From positions 1 to 42,346 of IMG/VR virus record IMGVR_UViG_3300007541_000044: DNA of 42,346 bases; one strand, written 5' to 3'. The stretch is from a virus. The translations under genes and the position numbers were made by a program. The notes beneath the pieces were generated by a model that ran no database searches, was not told the origin of the DNA, and saw only the letters and a list, made by a program, of their open reading frames with translations. Positions 32,172 through 40,788 of this stretch are shown one piece after another. Position 1 is the first letter of the stretch; each line of letters starts with the position of its first letter.

Positions 32172-32196
32172 GCGGGATTCCGTTAAAAAATCCCGC
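32172..32196 (+). other. 5'-proximal mRNA hairpin in leader of 38-residue gene
   Basis: GCGGGATT (32172-32179) and AATCCCGC (32189-32196) form a perfect 8-bp stem with a 9-base loop, starting about five bases after the expected late transcript start. No T run follows, so it is not a terminator. Confidence 0.6.
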
Positions 32197-32216
32197 TCCC
32201 TAATATGGAGACGAAG

Positions 32217-32333
32217 ATGATCAAAGTAATAGGCGATTACGTCAAAGATTTTTTTATGGGTCTTACTCATACTCAAGCTGGTTGGGTTACAGTAGCTACA
32301 GTCGGTGTTATTTTTCTGCTTGCTATCGTTTAA
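32217..32333 (+). CDS. 38-residue single-span membrane peptide
   Basis: ATG preceded by GGAG (32207-32210). The product begins MIKVIGDYVKDFFMGLTHTQ and continues AGWVTVATVGVIFLLAIV, i.e. a short amphipathic N-terminus and one transmembrane helix reaching the C-terminus. The GLTH-x-QAGWV motif is one I recall in tiny proteins of marine T4-like phages. It sits behind a late promoter and a leader hairpin, so it is likely produced late at the inner membrane. A holin-like or lysis-timing role is possible but unsupported. Confidence 0.75.
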   Translation: MIKVIGDYVKDFFMGLTHTQAGWVTVATVGVIFLLAIV

Positions 32334-32345
32334 ACGGGGTTAACA

Positions 32346-33074
32346 ATGATTGAAGGTTACATGCAAGTTGATCTTGCCAATCCTCTTGCTGTAAAATATC
32401 ATGAAGTAGCTTTAAAATCGTTTGAACGTGTGAAAGATATTTTTCACATTAATGTGGTGCAGTGTGTAACACCCGACACTCTTCTTGATCTACCTTTCTC
32501 CGATAAGAAAAGTAGATCACCTCAAGAAAAAGCGTCAATTTGTTCTCAGTATAGAATGATGAAGCGAATCTCACAAGGTGAGAGACTTTGGATTATGGAG
32601 CATGATGCATATCTCAGACCTGACCACGAAGACATTTTTCGTATGATTATGTCCAAGTATCAGCAAATGCTGACGTGTAATATTGGCATTGCGATGGAAT
32701 GCTATACTGCCCATCCTCGCATAGCAAATCTTTTTTGTGAACACGTAGAAAAAGATGCAGAAATAGCCGCAACAGGTCCTATGGGCATTCTACACAACGC
32801 AACGGATCAGTTTGCGACGAAACATAAAAATCAATTGGGTAATGTTTACTGGCCCAAAGCAGGTCAGGACAATAAGACTGGTCTTTCTAATAACGTTTCG
32901 TCAGCGCATCGTAAGCCTCGCAAGATTCTAGAAGCTCCCGTCACACAATTGATTGATATCAATCACGGCACTACTGTGACTGATCGACCAAAAAATCAAG
33001 TTAAGAATTTTTATACACCCGAAACTCACCCTAATTTTCACTTCGTTGATCTTGCAATCGAACTGAATAAGTGA
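32346..33074 (+). CDS. Glycosyltransferase-like protein (GT25/GT-A-like)
   Basis: 242 residues. The centre has LWIMEHDAYLRPD (E85-H86-D87), the acidic motif after a hydrophobic strand that GT25-like and other GT-A enzymes use for metal and nucleotide-sugar binding. Before it, SPQEKASICSQYRMMKRISQ resembles the K-x-x-A-C-x-x-SH-x-x-x region of GT25 proteins. An INHGTTVTDRP segment lies near the C-terminus. It follows the late-promoter membrane peptide by 12 bases and ends just before the polymerase gene, whose promoter lies in its 3' end. Donor and acceptor are unknown. A non-catalytic relative cannot be excluded. Confidence 0.55.
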   Translation: MIEGYMQVDLANPLAVKYHEVALKSFERVKDIFHINVVQCVTPDTLLDLPFSDKKSRSPQEKASICSQYRMMKRISQGERLWIMEHDAYLRPDHEDIFRMIMSKYQQMLTCNIGIAMECYTAHPRIANLFCEHVEKDAEIAATGPMGILHNATDQFATKHKNQLGNVYWPKAGQDNKTGLSNNVSSAHRKPRKILEAPVTQLIDINHGTTVTDRPKNQVKNFYTPETHPNFHFVDLAIELNK

Positions 33075-33080
33075 TACTAT
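33052..33080 (+). promoter_or_regulatory. Sigma70-like promoter for DNA polymerase
   Basis: TTGCAA (33052-33057), 17-base spacer, TACTAT (33075-33080) with an extended TGA. The gp43 ATG follows only 6 bases after the -10, so the transcript would be nearly leaderless or the next gene may be the true beneficiary. Confidence 0.5.
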
Positions 33081-33086
33081 TACAGC

Positions 33087-35522
33087 ATGAAATTTTATAC
33101 GTACGTTACTCGACACGGTAGCAATATACTCTATCGCGGTTATGAAAATGGGTCTGCGGTTACTCGCAAGATTCCCTACCGCCCTACTTTGTTTGTAGAA
33201 AGCTCTCGCGCTACAGGCAAGTACAAGACTCTTTTCGGTAAGTCTGTCGAACCTATGCAGTTCGATAGCATGTCCGAAGCATCTGACTTCATGAAACAAT
33301 ATGAGAACGTTCCGAACTTCTCTGTTCATGGTCAGACTAACTACGTCACTCAGTTTATTGGTGACACCTTTCCCAATGCGATGACGTTTGATCGTGACCT
33401 GATCAAAGTCATGACCATCGATATTGAGGTCGCTTCTGATGCAGGCTTTCCGCATCCGAGAGAAGCGGCACACCCTGTTATCTCAATTGCCGCAAAAACT
33501 AATCAGTCCGACATGTATTATGTTTGGGGCAATGGTGAATATGACACCTCTCTGAATGACCATGAGATTACATACTTTCATTGTGATAACGAATATGTTC
33601 TGTTAAGCTCATTCATCACGTGGTGGAAAGACAACTGCCCTGATGTACTGACTGGCTGGAATAGTAAGCTGTTCGATATTCCCTATCTGATTCGCCGTGC
33701 GTCTCAGGTCGTTCATGCTGATGCGATCAAAAAGTTTTCGCCGTGGGGTCTCGTGCGCGAGCGCGAGGTTCGCATCATGAATAACACAGAAATTGCTTAC
33801 GATATCGAAGGCGTTTCTCAGATGGACTATCTTGATCTATTCAAGAAGTTCGGTAAGCAAACCTGGGGTGAGCAAGAATCATACAAGCTAGATCATATCG
33901 CGCACGTGGTGCTCGGTGTACGTAAGTTGTCGTACGATGAGTACGGTTCACTCCACAGTCTGTATAAGCATGATTACCAGAAGTTCATTGACTATAACAT
34001 TAAAGACACTGAGCTTGTAGACCGATTCGAAGAGAAGATGGGTCTCATTTCTCTTGCCATGACCATGGCGTATCAAGCAAAGACCAATTACGGTGATACG
34101 CTCGGTACGACCGCAATCTGGGATTCTATCATCTATAACGAATTGACGCGAAAGAACGTGGTCATTCCGCCCAAGCCACCTATCGATCATGACGCTGGCA
34201 AGATTGTCGGTGGCTATGTGAAAGACCCCATGATCGGTGCGCATGACTGGGTTGTGTCATTCGACCTCAACTCTCTGTATCCGAACATTATTGTTCAGTA
34301 CAACATGTCGCCCGAGACAATGTGCTATGATGAAAGCGTAGAAACGACCAAGTGCGCAAATGGTGCTATGTTCCGAAAAGATTTCGAAGGCATTATTCCA
34401 AACGTGATTCGTAAGTTTTACGATGACCGAGTTAGTCTTAAGAAAGCTATGCTTGAAGCAAAGCAACGATACGAAGAGGCACCTACTAAGAAACTTGAGA
34501 ACCAAATCGCCACGCTAGACAATCAACAGATGGCAATCAAGATTCTCATGAACTCGCTCTACGGTGCGCTAGCCAACAAATACTTCCGCTACTTCGATCA
34601 GAAGATTGCAGAAGGTGTTACCATGTCTGGTCAGCGCGCCATCAAGACTGCTGAGAAAGCAGTGAACGATGAGATGCAAGAGATTCTTGGCACCAAAGAC
34701 GATTATGTAATTGCCATCGATACCGATTCGGTGTACATTAATTTTGCACAGTTGGTGAATCTGCACAAGCCAGCCAACCCTGTCAAGTTTCTGAGTAAAG
34801 TCGCAGAACATTTCGAAAAGAAAATCGCAGACGCGTATGCGAAGCTGGCGGAAGAGACGGGCTCGTACGTGAATCGTATGGTCATGAAGCGCGAAGCAAT
34901 TGCGGATCGTGGCATCTGGATGGCGAAGAAGCGCTACATTCTGAACGTGCATAACAACGAAGGTGTACAGTACGCACAGCCTAAGTTAAAGATGATGGGT
35001 ATTGAAGCGATCAAGTCTAGCACACCACAAGTGGTGCGTGACAAGATGCGCGACACGTTTAAGGTTATCATCGAAGGTACCGAATCAGACACACAACGCT
35101 TCATTTCTGACTTTAGGTCCCAATTTAGAAACCTTACGCCAGAAGAGATTGCGTTTCCTCGCGGGGTGTCTGAGATTACGAAGTGGGCTGATCGTCGCGA
35201 TATCTACGGCAAGGGTACGCCTATTCACGTACGTGGATCGCTTCTATATAATCACTATGTTAAGCAAGCTAAGTTGCAAGACAAGTACGAATTGATCAAA
35301 GACGGCGAGAAGATTAAGTTTTTATACCTTCGCCAACCTAACAAGATCAAAGAGAACGTGATATCTTTTCCGATGCAACTGCCTAAAGAACTTGGCTTGC
35401 ATACTGCTGTAGATTATGATATGATGTTCGTTAAAACATTTCTTGATCCGCTTGAGCCAATTCTCGCCGCAGTCGGTTGGTCAGCAGAGCCAAGAGCAAC
35501 ACTTGAGGACTTTTTTGGATGA
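33087..35522 (+). CDS. gp43: Family B replicative DNA polymerase (gp43-like)
   Basis: 811 residues (T4: 898). The proofreading exonuclease has D112-I-E114 in TIDIEVASD, with further motifs [13 protein letters not shown] and YNIKDTELV. Polymerase motifs: [12 protein letters not shown] with D393; [27 protein letters not shown] with D545 and D547. The C-terminus ends RATLEDFFG, resembling the clamp-binding tail of T4 gp43 (a hydrophobic-Phe-Phe motif). All catalytic residues are intact. It overlaps the following methyltransferase-like gene by ATGA. It is preceded by an accessory glycosyltransferase-like gene instead of directly by regA. Confidence 0.98.
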   Translation: MKFYTYVTRHGSNILYRGYENGSAVTRKIPYRPTLFVESSRATGKYKTLFGKSVEPMQFDSMSEASDFMKQYENVPNFSVHGQTNYVTQFIGDTFPNAMTFDRDLIKVMTIDIEVASDAGFPHPREAAHPVISIAAKTNQSDMYYVWGNGEYDTSLNDHEITYFHCDNEYVLLSSFITWWKDNCPDVLTGWNSKLFDIPYLIRRASQVVHADAIKKFSPWGLVREREVRIMNNTEIAYDIEGVSQMDYLDLFKKFGKQTWGEQESYKLDHIAHVVLGVRKLSYDEYGSLHSLYKHDYQKFIDYNIKDTELVDRFEEKMGLISLAMTMAYQAKTNYGDTLGTTAIWDSIIYNELTRKNVVIPPKPPIDHDAGKIVGGYVKDPMIGAHDWVVSFDLNSLYPNIIVQYNMSPETMCYDESVETTKCANGAMFRKDFEGIIPNVIRKFYDDRVSLKKAMLEAKQRYEEAPTKKLENQIATLDNQQMAIKILMNSLYGALANKYFRYFDQKIAEGVTMSGQRAIKTAEKAVNDEMQEILGTKDDYVIAIDTDSVYINFAQLVNLHKPANPVKFLSKVAEHFEKKIADAYAKLAEETGSYVNRMVMKREAIADRGIWMAKKRYILNVHNNEGVQYAQPKLKMMGIEAIKSSTPQVVRDKMRDTFKVIIEGTESDTQRFISDFRSQFRNLTPEEIAFPRGVSEITKWADRRDIYGKGTPIHVRGSLLYNHYVKQAKLQDKYELIKDGEKIKFLYLRQPNKIKENVISFPMQLPKELGLHTAVDYDMMFVKTFLDPLEPILAAVGWSAEPRATLEDFFG

Positions 35523-36121
35523 AGTTAGATCATCTTTCGTTTCCCGAAATCGGTTGGGGCTACATGCCGCCTACCGAGGAAATCTATAGGGCTTTTTCGT
35601 TTTGTCAAAATCTTTACAATCCAAAAAGTGTTCTTGAGATTGGGTTCCATCTCGGGCACTCTACCACCTATCAGCTAGAAATTTTTAAAAACGCGAAAGT
35701 AGTTTCTGTTTCGCCGTACGTTGATCGAACAGGTAAAGGTAAAGATAGAATTGATCCCACTGAGCGTTGGAAAATGGCGCTCAAGCTACACGAAATCTAT
35801 GGTGAAAGATGGCATTGGATTCCAGGCAAGTCTCATATTGTTGAAGAAGAGATATCGATTCATAAGTATGACTTTGCTCTAGTTGATGGTGGGCATTCTT
35901 ATCCGCCAGCATTCTTTGACATGAATCTCTGTATTAAATTAGGTATTAAAAGATTTTTAATTGACAACTTTGAGTTGGTTCCTGTTCGTGATGCATTCAC
36001 CGATATCAAAGAATTGAAGCTAATCAAAGTCTTTTATTATAATCAGACATTCAAAGGCAAAACAAAGAAGAATCAAATAGCACTTGTAGAGGTTGACAAT
36101 CCACAACATAGTTTGCTATAA
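35519..36121 (+). CDS. Class I SAM-methyltransferase-like protein after gp43
   Basis: 200 residues, ATGA overlap with gp43. Motifs: [20 protein letters not shown] (motif I, E-I-G-x-x-x-G-x-S), [31 protein letters not shown] (motif IV of the Methyltransf_24-type family) and [13 protein letters not shown]. This family methylates sugars or small molecules in many polysaccharide clusters; no DNA-binding part is present. Its 3' end carries the -35 and most of the spacer of the promoter for the prim-pol-like gene. Third methyltransferase-like insertion in this window. Confidence 0.75.
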   Translation: MKLDHLSFPEIGWGYMPPTEEIYRAFSFCQNLYNPKSVLEIGFHLGHSTTYQLEIFKNAKVVSVSPYVDRTGKGKDRIDPTERWKMALKLHEIYGERWHWIPGKSHIVEEEISIHKYDFALVDGGHSYPPAFFDMNLCIKLGIKRFLIDNFELVPVRDAFTDIKELKLIKVFYYNQTFKGKTKKNQIALVEVDNPQHSLL

Positions 36122-36122
36122 T
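36093..36122 (+). promoter_or_regulatory. Full-consensus sigma70 promoter
   Basis: TTGACA (36093-36098), 18-base spacer, TATAAT (36117-36122) with an extended TGC before the -10. Both hexamers are perfect. It lies in the end of the methyltransferase-like gene and reads into the prim-pol-like gene, whose ATG is 9 bases after the -10. Confidence 0.85.
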
Positions 36123-36131
36123 ACCAATATT

Positions 36132-37058
36132 ATGAAAACTGAACTGACTATTTTCAAGAATCGCTTCGACAACAAAACTCACAAGCGAATGTCCTTCGAT
36201 TCGTGGAATGAGTTTGTTGATCTTCTCTATGGGCTGTCTAAAATACCAGAAACGAAAAAGACTGCGGGTCTTATCAGCCCTGCAATCTACACCGAAGGCA
36301 CTACTCGCTCAAACGATAACGTAGAATATTGGGGCAAGTGGGCTGCGGTCGATGTGGATGATTTCGACACTGGAGGTCATAATCTTGAGTCAATACTTGT
36401 TAGTAGGCTTTTTCGCTGGTCTTATGTTTGTTATTCTACAGCAAGCAGTACGGTCGATTTACCAAAGTTTCGAATTGTCTTCGAACTTACACGCAAAATT
36501 GAGAGAGAAGAAATACGACACTTCTGGCATGCCCTCAATGCAGAACTTGGAGAAATTGGAGATCGACAAACTAAAGATTTGTCACGAATGTATTACGTCC
36601 CTGCGGCGTACATTGATGCTAACAATTTTATCTTTCGTAACGTTGGCGAGCCTATTGATCCTGACTATCTAAAAGCAAAACACCCGTACAAAGAACGCGA
36701 AGGTAATAACTTTATTGATCGTCTGCCGCCTGAACTGCAAAAAGCTGTAATAGAGCATCGTAAGCAGGCGCTAGATAAAACTCACATTTCTTGGACAGAC
36801 TATCGTGACTGCCCATTCTGGCCAAGAAATCTTTCAATGCAGTATCAGACTATAACAAGTACTGGATGGTATCACAAGATGTACCAGATTATGGTTGCTA
36901 CAGCGGGCAATGCGATCAAGAACGGCTACCCTATCACGGCAGGTCAGATTGCAGAACTTTGTAGAAAATTTGACAATGACAATGGAAAGTGGTATACTAA
37001 TCGACCGCTAGAGAAAGAAGCGGACCGTGCAGTTGAATATGCTTATCGAAACAATTAG
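36132..37058 (+). CDS. Archaeo-eukaryotic primase/prim-pol-like protein
   Basis: 308 residues from the ATG at 36132 (MKTELTIFKN); a 13-codon extension to a TTG at 36093 is rejected because it would run through a consensus promoter. The AEP-like pattern is D74-V-D76 in WAAVDVDDFD, the strand YVCYSTASS (100-106), PKFRIVFELTRKI with R114, and DRQTKDLSRMYYVPA, as in RepB/prim-pol domains of viruses and plasmids. The C-terminal ~110 residues (MYQIMVATAGNAIKNGYPIT, then AGQIAELCRKF) look like a PriCT-type helical domain. No helicase domain is attached. Probable role: primer synthesis or repair synthesis; activity is inferred. Confidence 0.65.
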   Translation: MKTELTIFKNRFDNKTHKRMSFDSWNEFVDLLYGLSKIPETKKTAGLISPAIYTEGTTRSNDNVEYWGKWAAVDVDDFDTGGHNLESILVSRLFRWSYVCYSTASSTVDLPKFRIVFELTRKIEREEIRHFWHALNAELGEIGDRQTKDLSRMYYVPAAYIDANNFIFRNVGEPIDPDYLKAKHPYKEREGNNFIDRLPPELQKAVIEHRKQALDKTHISWTDYRDCPFWPRNLSMQYQTITSTGWYHKMYQIMVATAGNAIKNGYPITAGQIAELCRKFDNDNGKWYTNRPLEKEADRAVEYAYRNN

Positions 37059-37067
37059 GAGAAACTG

Positions 37068-38033
37068 ATGAGTGATAATGTAACTGAAATTAAACAGCCG
37101 AAGCTTAGCGAGCCTATGGTCGCCGCTGATGGCTCTGTTGTACGTGTAGACGAAGAAGGTTGGGAGTATGACGCTTCCAATGAGTCGCGCCCCGAAGATT
37201 TACGCGAAGCTAAAGCAAATCGTCTTCGCGTAGGCGTTATTGGTAACAATCTCCTTGCTAGCGCTACGGATGTTGCTTTCAATACGAAATCTACTGAACG
37301 GAAAGTGGTTGCTTCGACAAGCGATGTTGATGAACTTATTCAATGGCGCCCTGGTCTTGCTGTTATCTGTTCTGAGATTCCCCTTCTCAAAAACGATACG
37401 CTAGACGATGCGGACTTCCTCAACGCTGTCAACAAGCTTGTCAAGCAAATTGACTGCGGTATCTGCATTCGTTCTACGCTGAACATCGAAACCATTGAGC
37501 GTTTGATCATGTCTCTTGGTCCTGATGTGTTTGATGCAAAGGTTATCTACATGCCTGAAGTCAACGATTCGCAGAGCATTGGTGATGTTATCTCGGCAGA
37601 CTTTGCTCTTGTCGGTGGCGGTGATAAAGCGCTTCCTGCATTCATGCAACTTATCAAGCACACCACTCATATTTCTGCACAAGAAGTTATGACTGGTACT
37701 GTTTTCGAAGTGGCTTATGCCAAGCTTGGTCTTGCTGGCTTTAAAGCTGTGAAGCAAACGTTCTTCAATCAACTCTATGATACGATCATGGACGTGAAGA
37801 ATGCAAATCCCGCTATCGTTCGTCGCCTGATGGAAAAGTCTCCTCTGATGACGGATCGAAGCACGATGATTCCGACTTTCATTCGTGCCCGCGTTAATGA
37901 AGAAGTCAGCTACAAGCAAGCGCGTTCTTATGCTGGTGAGTATCTAAACAGCGATGTGCGTATGCTGATTGGTATGACCGACAAGCTTTCTCTGCTTGAT
38001 GAGTGTGTAAACATTAAAAACCTGAAGGACTAA
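37068..38033 (+). CDS. Nucleotide-sugar (UDP-glucose) dehydrogenase-like protein, probably degenerate
   Basis: 321 residues. Residues ~54-60 (RVGVIGNN) resemble a Rossmann strand but lack the full GxGxxG. The middle EVMTGTVFEVAYAKLGLAGF followed by KAVKQTFFNQLYDTIMD is like the central dimerisation helix of UDP-glucose/GDP-mannose dehydrogenases (E-x-x-K-x-x-x-N, NE). I see no catalytic-Cys motif of the G-x-C-(F/L)-P-K-D type, and the C-terminal UDP-binding domain is missing. AGGAG ribosome site, upstream of uvsX. I recall similar proteins before uvsX in marine T4-like phages. An altered enzyme or structural relic is likelier than an active dehydrogenase. Confidence 0.55.
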   Translation: MSDNVTEIKQPKLSEPMVAADGSVVRVDEEGWEYDASNESRPEDLREAKANRLRVGVIGNNLLASATDVAFNTKSTERKVVASTSDVDELIQWRPGLAVICSEIPLLKNDTLDDADFLNAVNKLVKQIDCGICIRSTLNIETIERLIMSLGPDVFDAKVIYMPEVNDSQSIGDVISADFALVGGGDKALPAFMQLIKHTTHISAQEVMTGTVFEVAYAKLGLAGFKAVKQTFFNQLYDTIMDVKNANPAIVRRLMEKSPLMTDRSTMIPTFIRARVNEEVSYKQARSYAGEYLNSDVRMLIGMTDKLSLLDECVNIKNLKD

Positions 38034-38039
38034 TATTAT

Positions 38040-39092
38040 ATGTCTGTGATGAACAAGCTTAAAAAGAACTCAAAAGTCAAGTTCACTTCGGTGCTTGCAG
38101 ATTCTGAGTTTTTCCAAGAGCGTGAGATTACCAGAATGGACGTTCCTATGCTGAACGTCGCCCTTTCTGGCAGTCTGAAAGGTGGGCTAGCGTCAGGGCT
38201 TACAGTCCTGGCGGGCCCATCTAAACACTTCAAAACTTCGTTTGCTCTTAAGATGGCGGCTGAGTTTCTGAAGTCTGATCCTGAAGCTGTGATTTTGTTC
38301 TATGATTCTGAGTTTGGTTCGCCTCAAGCTTACTTTGAAACGTTTGGCATTGATGTAACTCGTGTACTGCACACGCCTATCACCAATGTTGAAGAACTCA
38401 AGTTTGATCTAATCAACCAGCTAGAACAACTTGATAAAGAAGACAAGGTGATCATCGTTATTGACTCTATCGGTAACCTTGCGTCGAAGAAAGAGCTTGA
38501 AGACGCGCTAGACGAAAAGTCTGTTGCAGATATGTCGCGAGCAAAAGCGCTCAAGGGTTTGTTCCGTATGACCACTCCCTATCTGACGATGAAGAACATT
38601 CCTCTTTTAGCGATTAACCACACGTACAAAGAAATCGGTCTGTTCCCAAAAGATATCGTCGGTGGCGGTACGGGTATCTACTACAGCGCAGACAATATCT
38701 GGATTCTAGGGCGTCGTCAGAACAAGACGGGCACTGAGGTAACTGGTTATGATTTCATCATTAATGTCGAGAAGTCTAGATTTGTTAAAGAGAAGTCTAA
38801 GATTCCTATTAGTGTTTCTTGGGACGGTGGCATTGAGCGTTTTAGCGGTCTTCTGGATATTGGTCTTGCTTCCGGTTTTGTTACTAAGCCTTCTAATGGT
38901 TGGTATCAGCGTGTTGACACTAACACTGGCGAAGTCATTGGAAACAAAATCAGAGAAAAAGACACTCTGAGCGAAGACTTCTGGGCAGATATTCTAGCCG
39001 ATGCTAAATTCGAAGAGTTTGTCGAGAAGCAATACAAGATTGGTGCAGGTAGTACCGGTATCGAACTTGCTTTGGACATGGAAGACGAATAA
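38040..39092 (+). CDS. uvsX: UvsX recombinase (RecA-like)
   Basis: 350 residues (T4: 391). Walker A-like GPSKHFKT (59-66) corresponds to T4 GPSKSFKS. Further UvsX segments: FYDSEFGSPQAYFETFGID, VIIVIDSIGNLASKKELED, ADMSRAKALKGLFRMTTPYL, LLAINHTYKEIG, VGGGTGIYYSADNIW and NVEKSRFVKEKSKIPI. It forms filaments on single-stranded DNA and drives strand exchange with UvsY. The C-terminal acidic tail is shorter than in T4. TAATG overlap with the next gene. Confidence 0.97.
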   Translation: MSVMNKLKKNSKVKFTSVLADSEFFQEREITRMDVPMLNVALSGSLKGGLASGLTVLAGPSKHFKTSFALKMAAEFLKSDPEAVILFYDSEFGSPQAYFETFGIDVTRVLHTPITNVEELKFDLINQLEQLDKEDKVIIVIDSIGNLASKKELEDALDEKSVADMSRAKALKGLFRMTTPYLTMKNIPLLAINHTYKEIGLFPKDIVGGGTGIYYSADNIWILGRRQNKTGTEVTGYDFIINVEKSRFVKEKSKIPISVSWDGGIERFSGLLDIGLASGFVTKPSNGWYQRVDTNTGEVIGNKIREKDTLSEDFWADILADAKFEEFVEKQYKIGAGSTGIELALDMEDE

Positions 39093-39415
39093 TGGCTATT
39101 CGTAAAGTGAGTGAGGGGATCGACTACGCGTTGGTCCCTTCTTCAGAAGCAGAGAATCAGCAAGCATGGGATGTTCGCATTCTAGAAGGTGACTTTGCTG
39201 AGTCTGTGGTTCGATTCGGGAATATTGCATTTGACGGAGAAAACGATTGCTTAAATTTTAATTTTATGTTAGTATCTACACCTGACACTAATTTGACAGA
39301 AGCAAACACAGGTCTTCAAGATCGCGTAGCTGAGATTCTTAGCAGTGTTCTTGAAGATGCCGCCGCCAGCGGTTCTCTTGTACTAGGCAATCCCGAGGAA
39401 CAAAGTGAAGATTGA
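39092..39415 (+). CDS. Conserved small protein between uvsX and gp41
   Basis: 107 residues, starting in the uvsX stop and overlapping gp41 by 11 bases. Predicted beta-rich N-terminal half (YALVPSSEAENQQAWDVRIL, ESVVRFGNIAFDGEND, LNFNFMLVSTPD) followed by an amphipathic helix (GLQDRVAEILSSVLEDAAAS) and an acidic end. I recognise it only as a position-conserved hypothetical of marine T4-like phages. The tight overlaps suggest it is made in step with UvsX and the helicase. Confidence 0.7.
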   Translation: MAIRKVSEGIDYALVPSSEAENQQAWDVRILEGDFAESVVRFGNIAFDGENDCLNFNFMLVSTPDTNLTEANTGLQDRVAEILSSVLEDAAASGSLVLGNPEEQSED

Positions 39416-40778
39416 TTTAGAACAAACGATTTTACGTAATCTTTTGACGAACGAGCCTTACATGCGTAAGGTCGTTCCCTTTCTTAAGAAAGAATATTTC
39501 GAAGGTGTGTATCAACATATCTTCACTGAGGTAACTAAGTTCGTGGGCAAGTACAATAAACTGCCTACCCTTGAAGCATTTAAGATTGAGATTGATCAGT
39601 CTGACCGTTTGACGGATCAGATGTATACTCATGCCATTGACATTCTTCCAAATATTTTTGAAAAGAAAGAAGAGAATCAGCAATGGCTATTGGATACAAC
39701 AGAAAAGTGGTGTCAGGATCGTGCAGTCTATCGTGCAATCATGGAGTCTATCTCTATTATTGATGGCAAGCACGAGAAGCTTACGAAGAATGCATTGCCT
39801 GACATTCTACAGAATGCGCTAGCCGTATCGTTTGACACTAACATTGGGCACGATTACCTTGAAAATGTTGATGAGCGATACGCCTTTTATCATGAGCAAG
39901 AAGAGCGAATCCCCTTTGATCTTGATTACTTCAATCGAATCACAAAGGGCGGGCTACCAAATAAGACCCTTAATATCGCGCTCGCTGGCACAGGCGTCGG
40001 TAAGTCGCTGTTCATGTGTCACGTTGCGGCTAGTGCCCTTTCGCAGGGTCGTAATGTCCTGTACATTACGATGGAGATGGCAGAGGAGCGCATTGCTGAA
40101 CGCATTGACGCAAATCTGCTGAATGTGCCGATCGATCAACTGGAGAACATGTCTCAGACAATGTTCAAAGATCGGGTGCGCGGTATCGCTGAGCGCACAA
40201 ACGGTAAGTTGATCATTAAGGAGTACCCGACTGGGCAAGCACACTCAGGTCATTTTCGGGCGTTGCTAATGGAACTAAAACTTAAAAAGAAATTTGTTCC
40301 TGAGATAATCTTCATTGATTATCTAAATATATGTGCATCGTCGAGAATGAAATCCATGGGTGGCGCTATCAATTCTTATACCTATGTGAAAGCTATCGCT
40401 GAAGAGATTCGCGGGCTGGCGGTAGAGTTTGATGTGCCTATTGTGTCAGCAACACAAACGACCCGGTCGGGTTACGGCAATTCTGATCCTGGGCTTGAAG
40501 ACACTTCGGAGTCTTTCGGCCTTCCTGCAACGGCTGACTTGATGTTTGCTTTAGTCTCCAACGATGAACTAAACAGTCTTGGTCAGATTATGGTGAAGCA
40601 ATTAAAGAATCGTTACAACGATCCTAACACAGAAAAGCGATTCGTCGTCGGTGTTGATCGTTCTAAGATGAAACTTTATGATGTAGATGAGACACAGCAA
40701 GACCTTGTTGATGATGATATTCCGGTCTTTGATAAGTCGTCTTCGGGCGAAAAACTCAAAGCCATTAAAATCTTCTAG
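39405..40778 (+). CDS. gp41: Replicative DNA helicase (gp41/DnaB-like)
   Basis: 457 residues (T4: 475), GTG start within the previous gene. The N-terminal helical domain has LEQTILRNLLTNEPYMRKVV. The RecA-like motor has Walker A GTGVGKS (195-201), YITMEMAEERIAERIDANLL, Walker B EIIFIDYLNI and the DnaB-type segment PIVSATQTTRSGYGNSDPGL. It unwinds DNA 5' to 3' at the fork and recruits primase. The T4 primase gene 61 is not in this window. Confidence 0.97.
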   Translation: MKIDLEQTILRNLLTNEPYMRKVVPFLKKEYFEGVYQHIFTEVTKFVGKYNKLPTLEAFKIEIDQSDRLTDQMYTHAIDILPNIFEKKEENQQWLLDTTEKWCQDRAVYRAIMESISIIDGKHEKLTKNALPDILQNALAVSFDTNIGHDYLENVDERYAFYHEQEERIPFDLDYFNRITKGGLPNKTLNIALAGTGVGKSLFMCHVAASALSQGRNVLYITMEMAEERIAERIDANLLNVPIDQLENMSQTMFKDRVRGIAERTNGKLIIKEYPTGQAHSGHFRALLMELKLKKKFVPEIIFIDYLNICASSRMKSMGGAINSYTYVKAIAEEIRGLAVEFDVPIVSATQTTRSGYGNSDPGLEDTSESFGLPATADLMFALVSNDELNSLGQIMVKQLKNRYNDPNTEKRFVVGVDRSKMKLYDVDETQQDLVDDDIPVFDKSSSGEKLKAIKIF

Positions 40779-40788
40779 GAGGTGAATC

